DNA of 64,000 nucleotides from Bacteriovoracaceae bacterium. Its GTDB lineage: Bacteria > Bdellovibrionota > Bacteriovoracia > Bacteriovoracales > Bacteriovoracaceae. The notes beneath the pieces were generated by a model. It had not been told where the DNA came from. It worked only from the letters and a program-made list of their open reading frames with translations, and searched no databases. A program made the position numbers and the translations under genes. The stretch is from the NCBI GenBank assembly GCA_021737405.1, contig JAIPEG010000003.1, positions 62,001 through 126,000 on the forward strand. Reading direction: 5' to 3'. Position 1 is the first letter of the stretch. Every line of letters begins with the position of its first letter. Shown one piece after another: positions 27,037 through 35,803 of this stretch.

Positions 27037-27391
27037 GATAAGGCGTTATAATTTTCACCAAATCATCATTACAAAATGGCTTATTAATAAATTCAATATT
27101 TGTTAAACCTAGATTTTCCTTCATAGAGTCGTTGATAAAAGCAGAGAGCATAATAATGCTCGTTCCAGGATTTAAACTCTCTCGCGTACGAATGGCGATC
27201 ACCATAGCAGCCCCCTTCATAAAAGGCATTTCATGATCAGTAATAATGAGGTTAAATTTTGTACTTTGACAAGCAATGAAACCATCAAGACCGTTATCAC
27301 AAACCTTTACCTCAGCTCCAAAATTAGTTTCAACAAGCTCTCTTACAATTTGAGACACTTCTTTTTCATCTTCTACGATTAAAACTTTCAT
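27029..27391 (-). CDS. stand-alone CheY-like response regulator receiver
   Basis: 120 residues, a single receiver domain with no output domain. Acidic pocket Glu7-Asp8 (LIVEDEKE), phosphorylated Asp52 (LIITDHEMP), and the conserved lysine in INKPF. It would take a phosphoryl group from a histidine kinase and act by protein contact. It begins 2 bp after the stop of the MenH-like hydrolase gene on the same strand, so they probably share a transcript. No kinase is nearby. Confidence 0.93.
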   Translation of the reverse strand: MKVLIVEDEKEVSQIVRELVETNFGAEVKVCDNGLDGFIACQSTKFNLIITDHEMPFMKGAAMVIAIRTRESLNPGTSIIMLSAFINDSMKENLGLTNIEFINKPFCNDDLVKIITPYLI

Positions 27392-27393
27392 CT

Positions 27394-28110
27394 TTATTGC
27401 CCAAGGATCACTTTAAGAAGAAGGAGAAGTTCTTCTGATTTTTGAAAATGTACATTATGTCCGGCCTCATTTACTTCGAAGACCCTTTGCTTAAATCTGT
27501 CATGACTCTTTAATGAGGTATAAACTAAATGATAGTTTGTATCCTTCTCTCCGACAATATAAAATATTTCATTGTTTTCCTTAAGCACATCAATCGGCCG
27601 TTTAGCACTTTTTGGTGGAAATTGAGAAGGTGAATATTTAATAATTGATTGAGCAAACTTTTCGGGATTGGTGTCATCATCCTGTCTTTTTTTTATCATC
27701 CTCTCTTTTTCTACCTTCGAGAAGTTCCACATGGGCATGAAGTACCATGACTGTAGAAAACCAGCAAAATCTTCTCGAATTTGTTGGGCCCTTAATTGAT
27801 CGAGCTTATAGCGAGCTTTCTTCTTTTCGTCTTTTGGGATCTCTAACCCCACACTCTCTAAGATGACCTTTTTAGGCCGATGAGTTAGTTGATCATAAAT
27901 GGAAAGCAAAATCCTTCCTCCCATGGAGTAAGCATAAATATAGTCAGGTTTTTCCTTCTCAACCATTTCCTTTAAGCTTTCAGGAATACCATCAACATCT
28001 GCATTTACCAGATCAAAACAAATGACTTCATATTCTAACCCATCAAGAAAACTGGACTCATCAACTTTCCCCATAAAACCCGGAATATAAAGAATTTTTT
28101 CGCTGCTCAT
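27394..28110 (-). CDS. alpha/beta hydrolase, MenH-like
   Basis: Start at ATG 28110 with AGAGGAAG about 9 bp upstream. A 238-residue alpha/beta-hydrolase: oxyanion segment YIPGFMGKVDE, nucleophile Ser62 in AYSMGGR, acid in IVGEKDTNY, and catalytic His in EAGHNVHF. The segment LESVGLEIPKDEKKKARYKL followed by LQSWYFMPMW resembles MenH, which makes SHCHC in menaquinone synthesis. No other men genes are in the window, so menaquinone function is uncertain and a general esterase is possible. Confidence 0.85.
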   Translation of the reverse strand: MSSEKILYIPGFMGKVDESSFLDGLEYEVICFDLVNADVDGIPESLKEMVEKEKPDYIYAYSMGGRILLSIYDQLTHRPKKVILESVGLEIPKDEKKKARYKLDQLRAQQIREDFAGFLQSWYFMPMWNFSKVEKERMIKKRQDDDTNPEKFAQSIIKYSPSQFPPKSAKRPIDVLKENNEIFYIVGEKDTNYHLVYTSLKSHDRFKQRVFEVNEAGHNVHFQKSEELLLLLKVILGQ

Positions 28111-28204
28111 ATCATGTCTTCCTCTTCCGTAAAGATTATAACTCAAAACTCTCCAGAATGAAGGTAATCAAAAATTGAATAAGTTTATGAATGAGATAAA
28201 TTGT

Positions 28205-28699
28205 TTATGCAGCAAGGTAGCGCGTGATATTACACATCGTTTTCTCACTATTAGGAATTCCTTGAGATAAGATAACAAAAGAACTTAAACCTTGTACAAT
28301 GACAGTGGCGGGCTTTGCAAGCCCAAAGATAGGGATCCTCAAACCAAACTCATTTAATAAAGTCTTTGATGCATCCGGAAGAAAATAGAGCTGACTTAAT
28401 TGCGAGTTACCCCTTACTCTGCTTAAAGAGTCTCGAAGCGATCTTTCTGGCTCAGTCGTGACTACAATATTCTTCGCTGAGTTACGATTCTTTAAATTAA
28501 GAACTGACTCATTTAAACTCTTCACATGCTTCAAGCACATTGGACACCAAGAGCCTAGAATGAAATTTAAAACAATGAGGTCATCATTTTTTTCGATAGT
28601 GCTGTTGCCCTCCTTATCTATTAAAAAGAGAGAGTGCTCTAAAAGTAGACTTCTAGCTTGATCAGATAACTTGTGAGTAGAACCAATTGATTTGCTCAT
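28205..28699 (-). CDS. thioredoxin-fold redox protein (AhpC/TSA or TlpA-like)
   Basis: 164 residues with a thioredoxin-like core: LIVLNFILGSWCPMCLKHVK, active-site Cys52 and Cys55 in a CPMC motif, and a later cis-proline region (GLAKPATVIV). No signal peptide, so probably cytoplasmic, where it would reduce peroxides or disulfides. The strand order fits peroxiredoxin-like redoxins, but the CxxC looks more like TlpA or thioredoxin. It stands 94 bp upstream of the hydrolase gene on the same strand. Confidence 0.8.
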   Translation of the reverse strand: MSKSIGSTHKLSDQARSLLLEHSLFLIDKEGNSTIEKNDDLIVLNFILGSWCPMCLKHVKSLNESVLNLKNRNSAKNIVVTTEPERSLRDSLSRVRGNSQLSQLYFLPDASKTLLNEFGLRIPIFGLAKPATVIVQGLSSFVILSQGIPNSEKTMCNITRYLAA

Positions 28700-28981
28700 A
28701 ACTAATATTCCTCAATTCAATAATTATGGGGCCTTGATGAAAAAGTATCTCTATCGAGCTCTAACCGATTGAATTTACATCACATAAACAGTTTCTGTAG
28801 GTTGGAAGATTAGGAGAAATTGCCTAAAATTTAGGTCACTTGTCACTCAGTTTAGGAAATACGAGAAAGACCAAGTGTTAAGATCAAGAGCTATTAAAAG
28901 GCCTAGGTTTTCTAACAATTAGACGATTCCATCTATTTAGAAATTAGTAATTATTACCGAAAAACAATTAGATAGAAATTT

Positions 28982-31948
28982 ATGAAACCATTAATCTTTG
29001 ATCCAAGGGATCGGCCACATATTTACGTTGAAAAAGCGAGCAGCCAAAGCGCGAGCGTTTGTAAAGTTGTTGAAATAGGTCATGAATACTTAGTTGTGCA
29101 AGGAGAGCATGCTCTCCCTTTGAGGGGAAGTTTAGCTTTTGAAGGAGAAAGTTATCCGTTTGATAAATTAGATGAACAAAAGATCGATAGTCTTCACTAC
29201 ACTCACCTTCGCCTAAAAAACAATTCATCAGAAGACTTATATCGTTTACTCCTAACTCGTCTTCCAACAGAACAATTAAGCGAATGGCTTATCGATCAAC
29301 TCCCAAACAATCACCCTTCAGAATCATTTCAAGAAATAAGTGAAGAAGAAATTGATAATGGCCTGATCGCGACTACATTTGAAAAGATCATACTTACTCT
29401 TTATAAAAGACCTTGGCTAAGTGTTTTCCTTCTTTTAGCGTTGTCCATTTTTCCGGCGATAAATATTGTAAACATAAAGTTTGATCCAAGCTTAGATAGA
29501 ATTTTGATCAAAGATTCTCCTGAAATGAAGATTTATAAGAACAGTCTTAAACTTTTTGGATCCGATAGAAGTGCCATTATTTTTATTCAAGATCCAGATA
29601 TCTTTAATCCAGAAAAACTCAAATTATTAAGAGATCTTTCATGGAGATTACAGAAATGGCCTCAAATTGAAAAAGTGCACTCTGTTTTTACCTCTTCCTT
29701 TATAAGAAACAAAGACGAGACACTCTACACGGAGCCAATCTTTCAAAATATAGGTGATGATTCCAGAGAGCTTCTGAAGAAAATCCAAGAAGATCCCATC
29801 CTTCACGGAAGGCTCATTGATGTTCCAAAAGGGATATTAATCATTAGCATACAATTGGATAAAGATATTAAAATTTTATCAACCATTGCAACTGAGATTG
29901 AAAAGGAAATTGCCCCTTTAAAGAAAGACTTCAAATTGCTTTATCAAACTGGTGAGTCAAAGATGGAGCTTTTCAATAAACAAGAAATGGCTTCTTCACC
30001 CATGATTTTCCTTCCTCTTATTGCGTTGATTCTCTTCCTAGGCTTTGCTTTCTTTATCAAATCAATTGATGCCTTTGTGATCACTATTTTTGGCACTATC
30101 TTTAGTGTGTTTTGGTCCTTTGGCGTAATGACTTATTTCGATATCCCTATTCAGTTAATGATTATCTTGATTCCAGGTATCACACTCACTTTAAGCGCTA
30201 CCGAAATTGTCCACATGATCTCTTCGTATAAAACAGGATTCTCAAACGGACTCTCAAAAGAGAAAGCACTCTCTTTTATGAGTAGAGACATTGGAAAAGC
30301 AATTGTATTAACTTTTTCAAGTACATCACTAGGCTTTTTAAGTATCTTTTTAAGTGAGATTCAATTACTTGAAGAGTTCGCTATCGTCTCTTTTATTGCC
30401 TTAATTTGTGATTTTTTTGTCACCATCCTCTATTTCCCTCTCCACATAAAATTTATCTCCTCCAAAGAGGTGCCTACTGAGACAAAGAAGAAAAAACTTA
30501 AAATATTTAAATTACTCGAAAACAAATTTCATACTACTTATTTAAATAGCTTTTTTAGCTCTAAATCCCTCTATATTGTTCTCCTATTTATTGTTATCAA
30601 TTTATGGTTTGCTTCCAAGGTTCGTATGGATAATGACTCAATTGAAATGATTGCCCCCTATACGCAAATTAAAAAGGATCTCACATATTTTAAAAATAGT
30701 ATCGGTGGTATGAAAAGTATCCATTTAGTTATTGAGTCCGAGGAATCTCTTCTCACCCCCAAAAACCTCTCAAAACTATGGAGCATTCACGATAAGATCA
30801 ATAATCTCTTGGAAGTGAAGTCAGTTCAAAGTATTGCTGGGGTACTTTCTCTATTAAACAAAGAAATGATTTCAGGAAATATTAGTGATTATCGAGTACC
30901 CCATTCAGAGAACCTTATATCTCAATATATGCTCACATTAAGCAGGGACGACGTTGATCCTTATATAACTCCTGATAAACTAAAAGCGAATATTAAGATT
31001 TATCACGACGTTAGCTCATCAGTATTGACTGAAGAGTTTATTAAAAGTGTTGAACATCTTGTACAAGAAGAGCTAGCAGGTCATAAACTAGGTTTTTATC
31101 TTACAAGTCGAAATATTCTTAATATAAATGCAGGCAACACCATCATCCGAAGTCAGGCACTCTCTCTCATAGCAATGAGTATTGTTATCATCTGCCTTAT
31201 GACTATATTTTTTAAATCCATTAGGATCGGAGCCTTATCTCTTATTCCAAATTTAATTCCAATCGTTGGCCTATTTGGCATCATGGGTATGTTTAATATA
31301 TCACTAAACATTGGAACGATGGTTGTAGCGGCCATTACCATTGGAATCGCTGCTGATGATACAATTCACCTATTTTCTCGCTACTTTAAAGACCGCTTAA
31401 GTGACCTAAGTCCTTTCTCTACCGCCAGTAAAAGTATCCATGAAGAGCTTATTCCCATATTGACAACCTCTCTTACCTTATCATTGTCATTTAGCACTTT
31501 TGTTATTTCTAAAATCATTCCTGTCCTAGAATTTGGATTGCTCTCGACTTATGTTTTGATATTGGCAGTGATAAGTGATCTCTACATTGGTCCTTGGTTA
31601 TTAACTTATTTTGATCTTTTTAAAATAAAAGGTCGTGAAAATTATTTTCGCTATCTAATCGGCCCTCGTGCCTTAAGCAAGGACACTGATTTAAACCAAT
31701 TGTCCTATCAAGAACTGTTTACTCTCCTGCGCTCTGGTAAGTTTGAGGTTTTAATAAAAGGAACTTTCATTCCAAAGGAAGAAGTAATGGCAATTCTAAT
31801 TAATGGAGATTTACTAAATTACAAAGAAGGAAATATCGTAAAAGAGTCCGATACTGTCACTCAAGAAGATACTCTCTTGTTTACTATAACGAAGAAAGAT
31901 CTTCGCCATCTATCTCCAAATATACTTGGTAAACTAATTAAAGTTTAA
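28982..31948 (+). CDS. RND-superfamily exporter (MMPL/COG1033 type) with soluble N- and C-terminal extensions
   Basis: 988 residues. Residues 1-130 are soluble (DPRDRPHIYVEKASS...) with a beta-rich look. Then two RND halves follow: the first helix (WLSVFLLLALSIFPAINIV) near 140, a periplasmic loop, a helix bundle around 335-500, and the same again from 525 to about 880, with AAITIGIAADDTIHLFSRYF as the typical RND segment. The last 90 residues (QELFTLLRSGKFEVLIKG... LLFTITKKDLRHLSPNILGK) are soluble and faintly recall a cyclic-nucleotide-binding fold. The core suggests proton-driven export of a lipid or hydrophobic molecule. No partner genes are next to it, and the ribosome site is weak. Confidence 0.85.
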   Translation: MKPLIFDPRDRPHIYVEKASSQSASVCKVVEIGHEYLVVQGEHALPLRGSLAFEGESYPFDKLDEQKIDSLHYTHLRLKNNSSEDLYRLLLTRLPTEQLSEWLIDQLPNNHPSESFQEISEEEIDNGLIATTFEKIILTLYKRPWLSVFLLLALSIFPAINIVNIKFDPSLDRILIKDSPEMKIYKNSLKLFGSDRSAIIFIQDPDIFNPEKLKLLRDLSWRLQKWPQIEKVHSVFTSSFIRNKDETLYTEPIFQNIGDDSRELLKKIQEDPILHGRLIDVPKGILIISIQLDKDIKILSTIATEIEKEIAPLKKDFKLLYQTGESKMELFNKQEMASSPMIFLPLIALILFLGFAFFIKSIDAFVITIFGTIFSVFWSFGVMTYFDIPIQLMIILIPGITLTLSATEIVHMISSYKTGFSNGLSKEKALSFMSRDIGKAIVLTFSSTSLGFLSIFLSEIQLLEEFAIVSFIALICDFFVTILYFPLHIKFISSKEVPTETKKKKLKIFKLLENKFHTTYLNSFFSSKSLYIVLLFIVINLWFASKVRMDNDSIEMIAPYTQIKKDLTYFKNSIGGMKSIHLVIESEESLLTPKNLSKLWSIHDKINNLLEVKSVQSIAGVLSLLNKEMISGNISDYRVPHSENLISQYMLTLSRDDVDPYITPDKLKANIKIYHDVSSSVLTEEFIKSVEHLVQEELAGHKLGFYLTSRNILNINAGNTIIRSQALSLIAMSIVIICLMTIFFKSIRIGALSLIPNLIPIVGLFGIMGMFNISLNIGTMVVAAITIGIAADDTIHLFSRYFKDRLSDLSPFSTASKSIHEELIPILTTSLTLSLSFSTFVISKIIPVLEFGLLSTYVLILAVISDLYIGPWLLTYFDLFKIKGRENYFRYLIGPRALSKDTDLNQLSYQELFTLLRSGKFEVLIKGTFIPKEEVMAILINGDLLNYKEGNIVKESDTVTQEDTLLFTITKKDLRHLSPNILGKLIKV

Positions 31949-31978
31949 AGAACCTACTTGAGTATTTTAATGAAATTC

Positions 31979-32158
31979 TTAGTAAACTGAGAGAACAGTT
32001 TCCTCTTCATTAAAGAGACTTTTTCTAAGAAACCCTAATGGACGATAGGAGTCTCTCAAGAGAAGGACGGTTTCTAGTTCTTTACTAACTCTATCCTTCT
32101 TTAGTTTTGAGGGGGCTTTTTTGGAAATTTTCTTTGAGGTGTCTTGTTGTTTTTTCAT
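31979..32158 (-). CDS. possible small basic protein (59 codons)
   Basis: Lies in the 387-bp gap between the exporter and marC, antisense to both. It would encode a very Lys/Ser-rich N-terminus (MKKQQDTSKKISKKAPSKLK) and a more ordered end (LLLRDSYRPLGFLRKSLFNE). The ribosome site is weak and nothing similar is known to me. The rest of the gap (32159-32335) is A+T-rich with no clear signal. Weakly supported. Confidence 0.3.
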   Translation of the reverse strand: MKKQQDTSKKISKKAPSKLKKDRVSKELETVLLLRDSYRPLGFLRKSLFNEEETVLSVY

Positions 32159-32335
32159 AAGTTCATCTTAACAATAGTCCTTCAAACAAACCGAACTTTT
32201 AATCCGCAATTCGGAAAATCCGAACTATAATTCCATATAATATTAGTTACTTAAGTAAATTTTCTCCTGTTAAAACTATGAATAACCACCTTTTCTTTCG
32301 ACTAAGATCAATATTAGTTCTAGAATTTATTTATT

Positions 32336-32950
32336 ATGATGGAAAATCTTATTAGTAGTTTTATTGTTTTATGGGCGGCAATTGATCCAGTGGGAACAGT
32401 CCCCGTCTTCATTGCTGTGACTAAAAATTATAGCGAAGCTGAAAAACGAAAGATTGCTTATTATGCCACTTTCTTTGCTCTCTTTGTCCTAGGTTTTTTT
32501 CTTATTATGGGGCAATTCATCCTTGAAAAAATGGGAGTGCCCCTGCCGGCCTTCCAAATTTCCGGTGGTGTCATCCTTTTTCTCTTTGCCGTTGATATGA
32601 TTTTCGGAGATTCAAAGCCTGAGAGTGAAATCGCACTGGCGACAAAGTCGGGAAAAGAAACCGCCATTTTTCCCCTAGCAATGCCTTCCATCGCAGGCCC
32701 TGGTGCTATACTCGCTGTCGTTCTCTTAACTGATAATTCTCGCCACTCCATTCAAAGCCAGGCCATCACTGCCGGAGTCATGGTATTTGTGGTCTTTATC
32801 AACTTTATCGTTATGCGAGCAAGTGGTGCCATCTCAAAGTTTTTAGGTGTGGCAGGGGCGATCTTAATCAGTAAGGTCATGGGCCTGATATTGGCCTCCA
32901 TCGCCGCCACCAATATCCTCTTAGGCATTAAAGATTTTTTTAAAATTTAA
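32336..32950 (+). CDS. MarC-family integral membrane protein
   Basis: 204 residues with about six membrane helices. MarC/UPF0056 signatures are plain: FIVLWAAIDPVGTVPVFIAV at the N-terminus, AFQISGGVILFLFAVDMIFG, and PLAMPSIAGPGAILAVVLL. Despite the name, the family has no established transport substrate and the old link to multiple antibiotic resistance was not confirmed. Two ATGs (32336, 32339) are possible; no good Shine-Dalgarno is visible. Stand-alone gene. Confidence 0.93.
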   Translation: MMENLISSFIVLWAAIDPVGTVPVFIAVTKNYSEAEKRKIAYYATFFALFVLGFFLIMGQFILEKMGVPLPAFQISGGVILFLFAVDMIFGDSKPESEIALATKSGKETAIFPLAMPSIAGPGAILAVVLLTDNSRHSIQSQAITAGVMVFVVFINFIVMRASGAISKFLGVAGAILISKVMGLILASIAATNILLGIKDFFKI

Positions 32951-32993
32951 ATTCTTCTAAATCAGCTAGTGCTAGGAAATAAAAGTAAAGACC

Positions 32994-33023
32994 TTGACCT
33001 TTGAAAATGCGTACCCATCTTAT
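32994..33023 (+). promoter_or_regulatory. sigma-70-type promoter for thioredoxin 2
   Basis: TTGACC at 32994-32999, 18-bp spacer, TCTTAT at 33018-33023, followed by a strong Shine-Dalgarno (AGGAGGAG) just before the ATG at 33051. Five of six and four of six bases match the consensus hexamers. Confidence 0.5.
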
Positions 33024-33050
33024 GGCTGAGGTCATCTTTTAGGAGGAGAT

Positions 33051-33479
33051 ATGCTAGGAATTTGTAAGGCGTGTGGCGCGGTGAACAGAATAAACGCTAA
33101 TACCGCGCTAGAGAAAAAGCCGATCTGCGGAAAATGTAAAGTAGAAGTCCAGCTTCATGATTTAACTCAAGAAGTAGATACAGAAGGTTTTTATAAAGTA
33201 TTAAGAAATGCTAAGGGACCTGTTGTTGTAGACTTTTGGGCCAGTTGGTGTGGACCATGCAAGGTTTACGGACCAGTATTTCAGGCCACTTCAAGAGAGT
33301 ATCCTAATAAAGTGCAGTTTCTAAAGATTAATACGGAAGAAGAGCAACAATTGGCTGCAAATTTTGGCATCAGAGGAATCCCGGCCACACTCATTTTCGA
33401 AAATGGTAAGGTAAAAGACAGTATTTCTGGTGCCTTAAATTCAGACCAACTTAAACAGTGGATAAATAAATCACTGTAG
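33051..33479 (+). CDS. trxC: thioredoxin 2 with N-terminal zinc ribbon
   Basis: 142 residues, against 139 in E. coli TrxC. The N-terminus has two CxxC pairs (CKACG, CGKC) that bind zinc, and the thioredoxin domain carries the WCGPC active site in VVVDFWASWCGPCKVYGP and the cis-proline motif RGIPATLIFENG. It is a cytoplasmic disulfide reductant; in E. coli it is induced by oxidative stress. AGGAGGAG precedes the ATG. Confidence 0.95.
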   Translation: MLGICKACGAVNRINANTALEKKPICGKCKVEVQLHDLTQEVDTEGFYKVLRNAKGPVVVDFWASWCGPCKVYGPVFQATSREYPNKVQFLKINTEEEQQLAANFGIRGIPATLIFENGKVKDSISGALNSDQLKQWINKSL

Positions 33480-33486
33480 GTTGAAT

Positions 33487-34083
33487 TTAGTCACAATTAA
33501 GATTTTCTACTGAAAGTTGGTCATTGGTATCTTCAAGGTACTGCTCTTGGTTTTGACAACTCAAGCCTAAAGCGATCATTGATGATATTTTCGGGGGGGA
33601 GAAAATCATGCTAAAGAATGTAGCACCTTCCATATTCTGATTTAGATAGAGATTTAAAGTCGTTATCACTTTTTGATCTTTAATGATTTGCCATCTTTGT
33701 GCTTCTTTACTGTAGAGAAGTTTAAACTTTAAGGGCCTTATTGAATTATTCTCCGCGAATAAACTTGGAACAATCAATTCAATCTCTCCACCATCTCTGC
33801 TAGAAAAATCCTTTGCGCTTACCCTAGCAATGGTGACCATTCTTTTCGCTTTTGAATCCCCTCTTCTGGCTAACCTCAATAGATCGATGCCATTGCCTGG
33901 AAAGGTAATCTCATACAAAGATAACAAATTATTTTCTTTATCAGTTTTAACCATTAATTGATTTGAGCGAAATAAACGACCATCCAGCTCATAGACATCG
34001 GCACGAGCAAGGAATTGCTCAACAAATCCATGAGAAGAAAGAGAAAGAAGGAAAATCAATAAAAGTAACAAATGTTTCATCAT
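33487..34083 (-). CDS. exported protein of unknown function
   Basis: 198 residues with a signal peptide (MMKHLLLLLIFLLSLSSHG). The mature part is beta-rich (LFRSNQLMVKTDKENNLLSL, GGEIELIVPSLFAENN) and ends in a Cys-containing tail (GLSCQNQEQYLEDT, then VENLNCD). No family recognised. It converges on trxC with 7 bp between stops. The 241-bp gap beyond its start is the divergent region shared with the papain-like gene. Confidence 0.7.
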   Translation of the reverse strand: MMKHLLLLLIFLLSLSSHGFVEQFLARADVYELDGRLFRSNQLMVKTDKENNLLSLYEITFPGNGIDLLRLARRGDSKAKRMVTIARVSAKDFSSRDGGEIELIVPSLFAENNSIRPLKFKLLYSKEAQRWQIIKDQKVITTLNLYLNQNMEGATFFSMIFSPPKISSMIALGLSCQNQEQYLEDTNDQLSVENLNCD

Positions 34084-34261
34084 GAGGATCTTTTGTGCGA
34101 AAAGCTAACTAATGAAACTTAGCTATCCCTCTAAAAAGACTTTAAAAAGTCGAAATAACCGTCAATGTAAAATTAACAAGTTGAAAACTTCATATACGCT
34201 CAATAATCTTGCACCATCTAAGGCAATTCCTTTGTCCTCCCCCCTACTTAAGTCACTGATA

Positions 34262-34288
34262 TAACAGAGAAAAGATGAGCACCGACTA
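34262..34288 (+). promoter_or_regulatory. weak sigma-28-like promoter before the first papain-like gene
   Basis: TAAC at 34262-34265, 15-bp spacer, ACCGACTA at 34281-34288, 37 bp before the ATG. Spacing is exact, but the -10 has an inserted mismatch compared with CCGATAA. Noted because the paralogous cassette at 44575 has a much better match in the same place. Confidence 0.3.
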
Positions 34289-34324
34289 GATGAATATTCA
34301 GGTTAGAGGTATAATTTTAGCGAT

Positions 34325-35365
34325 ATGATAAGAAAGATCCTTCTTTTGACATTTTTTCTCCAGGCTCAAGTTTTTGGTCAAAGCTGTAATCCTGAAAATG
34401 ACCGCGATCATCGACGTCCAACTTTTTATAATGAAGAAACTCAAACTCATATCATGCGAGATCAAGGAGATAGTGGCTGGTGCTACGCTTTTTCAACAGC
34501 TGACCTGGTCACAGATTACTTATATAAGAATAACCCTGAAATCTTAACTCAAACTCCTGAAAGAGAAGATCAACTAATCTCCCCCGTTAGTTTGCTGCCA
34601 GCAATTGCCTCCTTTAGTGAAGGCCAAAGTGATGGTCGATTCACCCAAATGACCGAAGGCGGCCAAGTGACTCAGATGATGATTGATATTGTTGCCTCTG
34701 TAGATCCCAGAAATCGCATTTGTCTTGAAAGTGAAGTGCGCTCTTCAAACTTTACTATTAATGGCGAGGAGATTGATGTTTTGGCCCTTCTTGACAACCT
34801 CGAGCTTCAGTATAACCCACAAACAAATGATCAGATTCTTTGCCAACAAGTAGGCCTACTCAATCGAACCATTCTCCCTAATCTTGAAGTCAGCGACGTC
34901 GTAAATATATTGAATCAAATTCAAAGCACAAATAAACCTATAACAAGCATTAACTATATTTCTCAGGTCATTAGTGAGAGTTGCAAAAATCCCCTGCCAA
35001 CCCTAAAACTTCCTGAAGTAAAAAGAGTCAGAAGAACGAATACCGACGGATCCGATAATCAAGAAGATTTTCTAGCGGCCATTGACCAGCAACTCTTGTC
35101 AGGATCAATTTTGGCCCTCGAGTATAATGGTTACTTGCTTGAATCCTCTGAAGGCCTTGATGCAAAGGGCTTTCCAATAGAAGCACCACATGTAAGCACG
35201 ATTGTCGGAAGAAGGTGTATCGATGGCGAAAGTCAGTATTTAATTCGAAACTCATATGGCCCAACTTGTGACTTTTACCTTGAAGAATTAGATTGTGACG
35301 AGGGTAATATCTGGGTACCAAAGGAGCTTCTTCTAAGAATGTCTCGAAGAGTAAACTACTTATGA
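34325..35365 (+). CDS. exported papain-like (C1 family) cysteine protease, cassette 1
   Basis: 346 residues; signal peptide ends near VFGQS. Papain-type catalytic elements occur in the right order: Gln47 and Cys53 in RDQGDSGWCYAFSTAD, His289 in EAPHVSTIVGRR, and Asn309 in LIRNSYG. The QGxxGxCYAF block is the usual C1A signature (oxyanion Gln and nucleophile Cys). There is no separate propeptide before the catalytic Cys; about 220 residues lie between Cys and His, more than in plant papain. It would cleave proteins outside the cytoplasm. Its stop overlaps the next ATG (ATGA). It is homologous to the gene at 44575. Confidence 0.88.
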   Translation: MIRKILLLTFFLQAQVFGQSCNPENDRDHRRPTFYNEETQTHIMRDQGDSGWCYAFSTADLVTDYLYKNNPEILTQTPEREDQLISPVSLLPAIASFSEGQSDGRFTQMTEGGQVTQMMIDIVASVDPRNRICLESEVRSSNFTINGEEIDVLALLDNLELQYNPQTNDQILCQQVGLLNRTILPNLEVSDVVNILNQIQSTNKPITSINYISQVISESCKNPLPTLKLPEVKRVRRTNTDGSDNQEDFLAAIDQQLLSGSILALEYNGYLLESSEGLDAKGFPIEAPHVSTIVGRRCIDGESQYLIRNSYGPTCDFYLEELDCDEGNIWVPKELLLRMSRRVNYL

Positions 35366-35772
35366 AAAAGACTCTTCTTTTCCTAGTCCTCTCGAATAGC
35401 ATTTTAGCCTCTCCATGCGGCCCTTTTGAATTTTCCTTTTTTGTTAAGGACAAAGTGCACACAAAAAACGTCCAGCTTTGTCCGATCAAACAAAAGGATT
35501 TTGTCTCACCTGCGTGCCTTAATGGATATTGCCCCCAACTAAAAACTTATCCTATAAAAATGAAATTAAAGAGAAATGGTCTTAAGACCCACCCAGGAGC
35601 AGAACTTTGCAAAAAACTTAAAGGTACCTATCTCACTGGTTCTCTCTTAGAAAAAGCGAAATCCTCACAAAATGCTCTTTGTTTTTTTAATGATGGCAAT
35701 ATCGTGTCTATTGGTTATTTATATTCCCAATGGAAAAAAGGTATCACAGTCACTACTTCTCAATCCCCTTAA
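35362..35772 (+). CDS. small exported Cys-rich partner protein, cassette 1
   Basis: 136 residues; signal peptide MKKTLLFLVLSNSILA. The mature protein has six cysteines. The spacing LCPIKQKDFVSPACLNGYC and the end AELCKKL...ALCFFNDGNIVSIGYL match the protein at 45995-46384 (YCFNLDKIPLLDMKCAETKKC and SKCFLLGG...SLCFFSDGSFISVFNR). The last block (C then CFFxDG) faintly recalls the DUF333 family. The coupled start (ATGA) with the protease suggests an inhibitor, chaperone or specificity partner; that is inference. Confidence 0.8.
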   Translation: MKKTLLFLVLSNSILASPCGPFEFSFFVKDKVHTKNVQLCPIKQKDFVSPACLNGYCPQLKTYPIKMKLKRNGLKTHPGAELCKKLKGTYLTGSLLEKAKSSQNALCFFNDGNIVSIGYLYSQWKKGITVTTSQSP

Positions 35773-35803
35773 TTTTAGGTAGAGTTTCAGCAAGGAGTAA
35801 ATC

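Noticed and set aside
35028-35489. 153-residue minus-strand frame over the papain-like gene
   Set aside because: Overlaps two well-supported genes on the + strand; no signal or recognisable domain.
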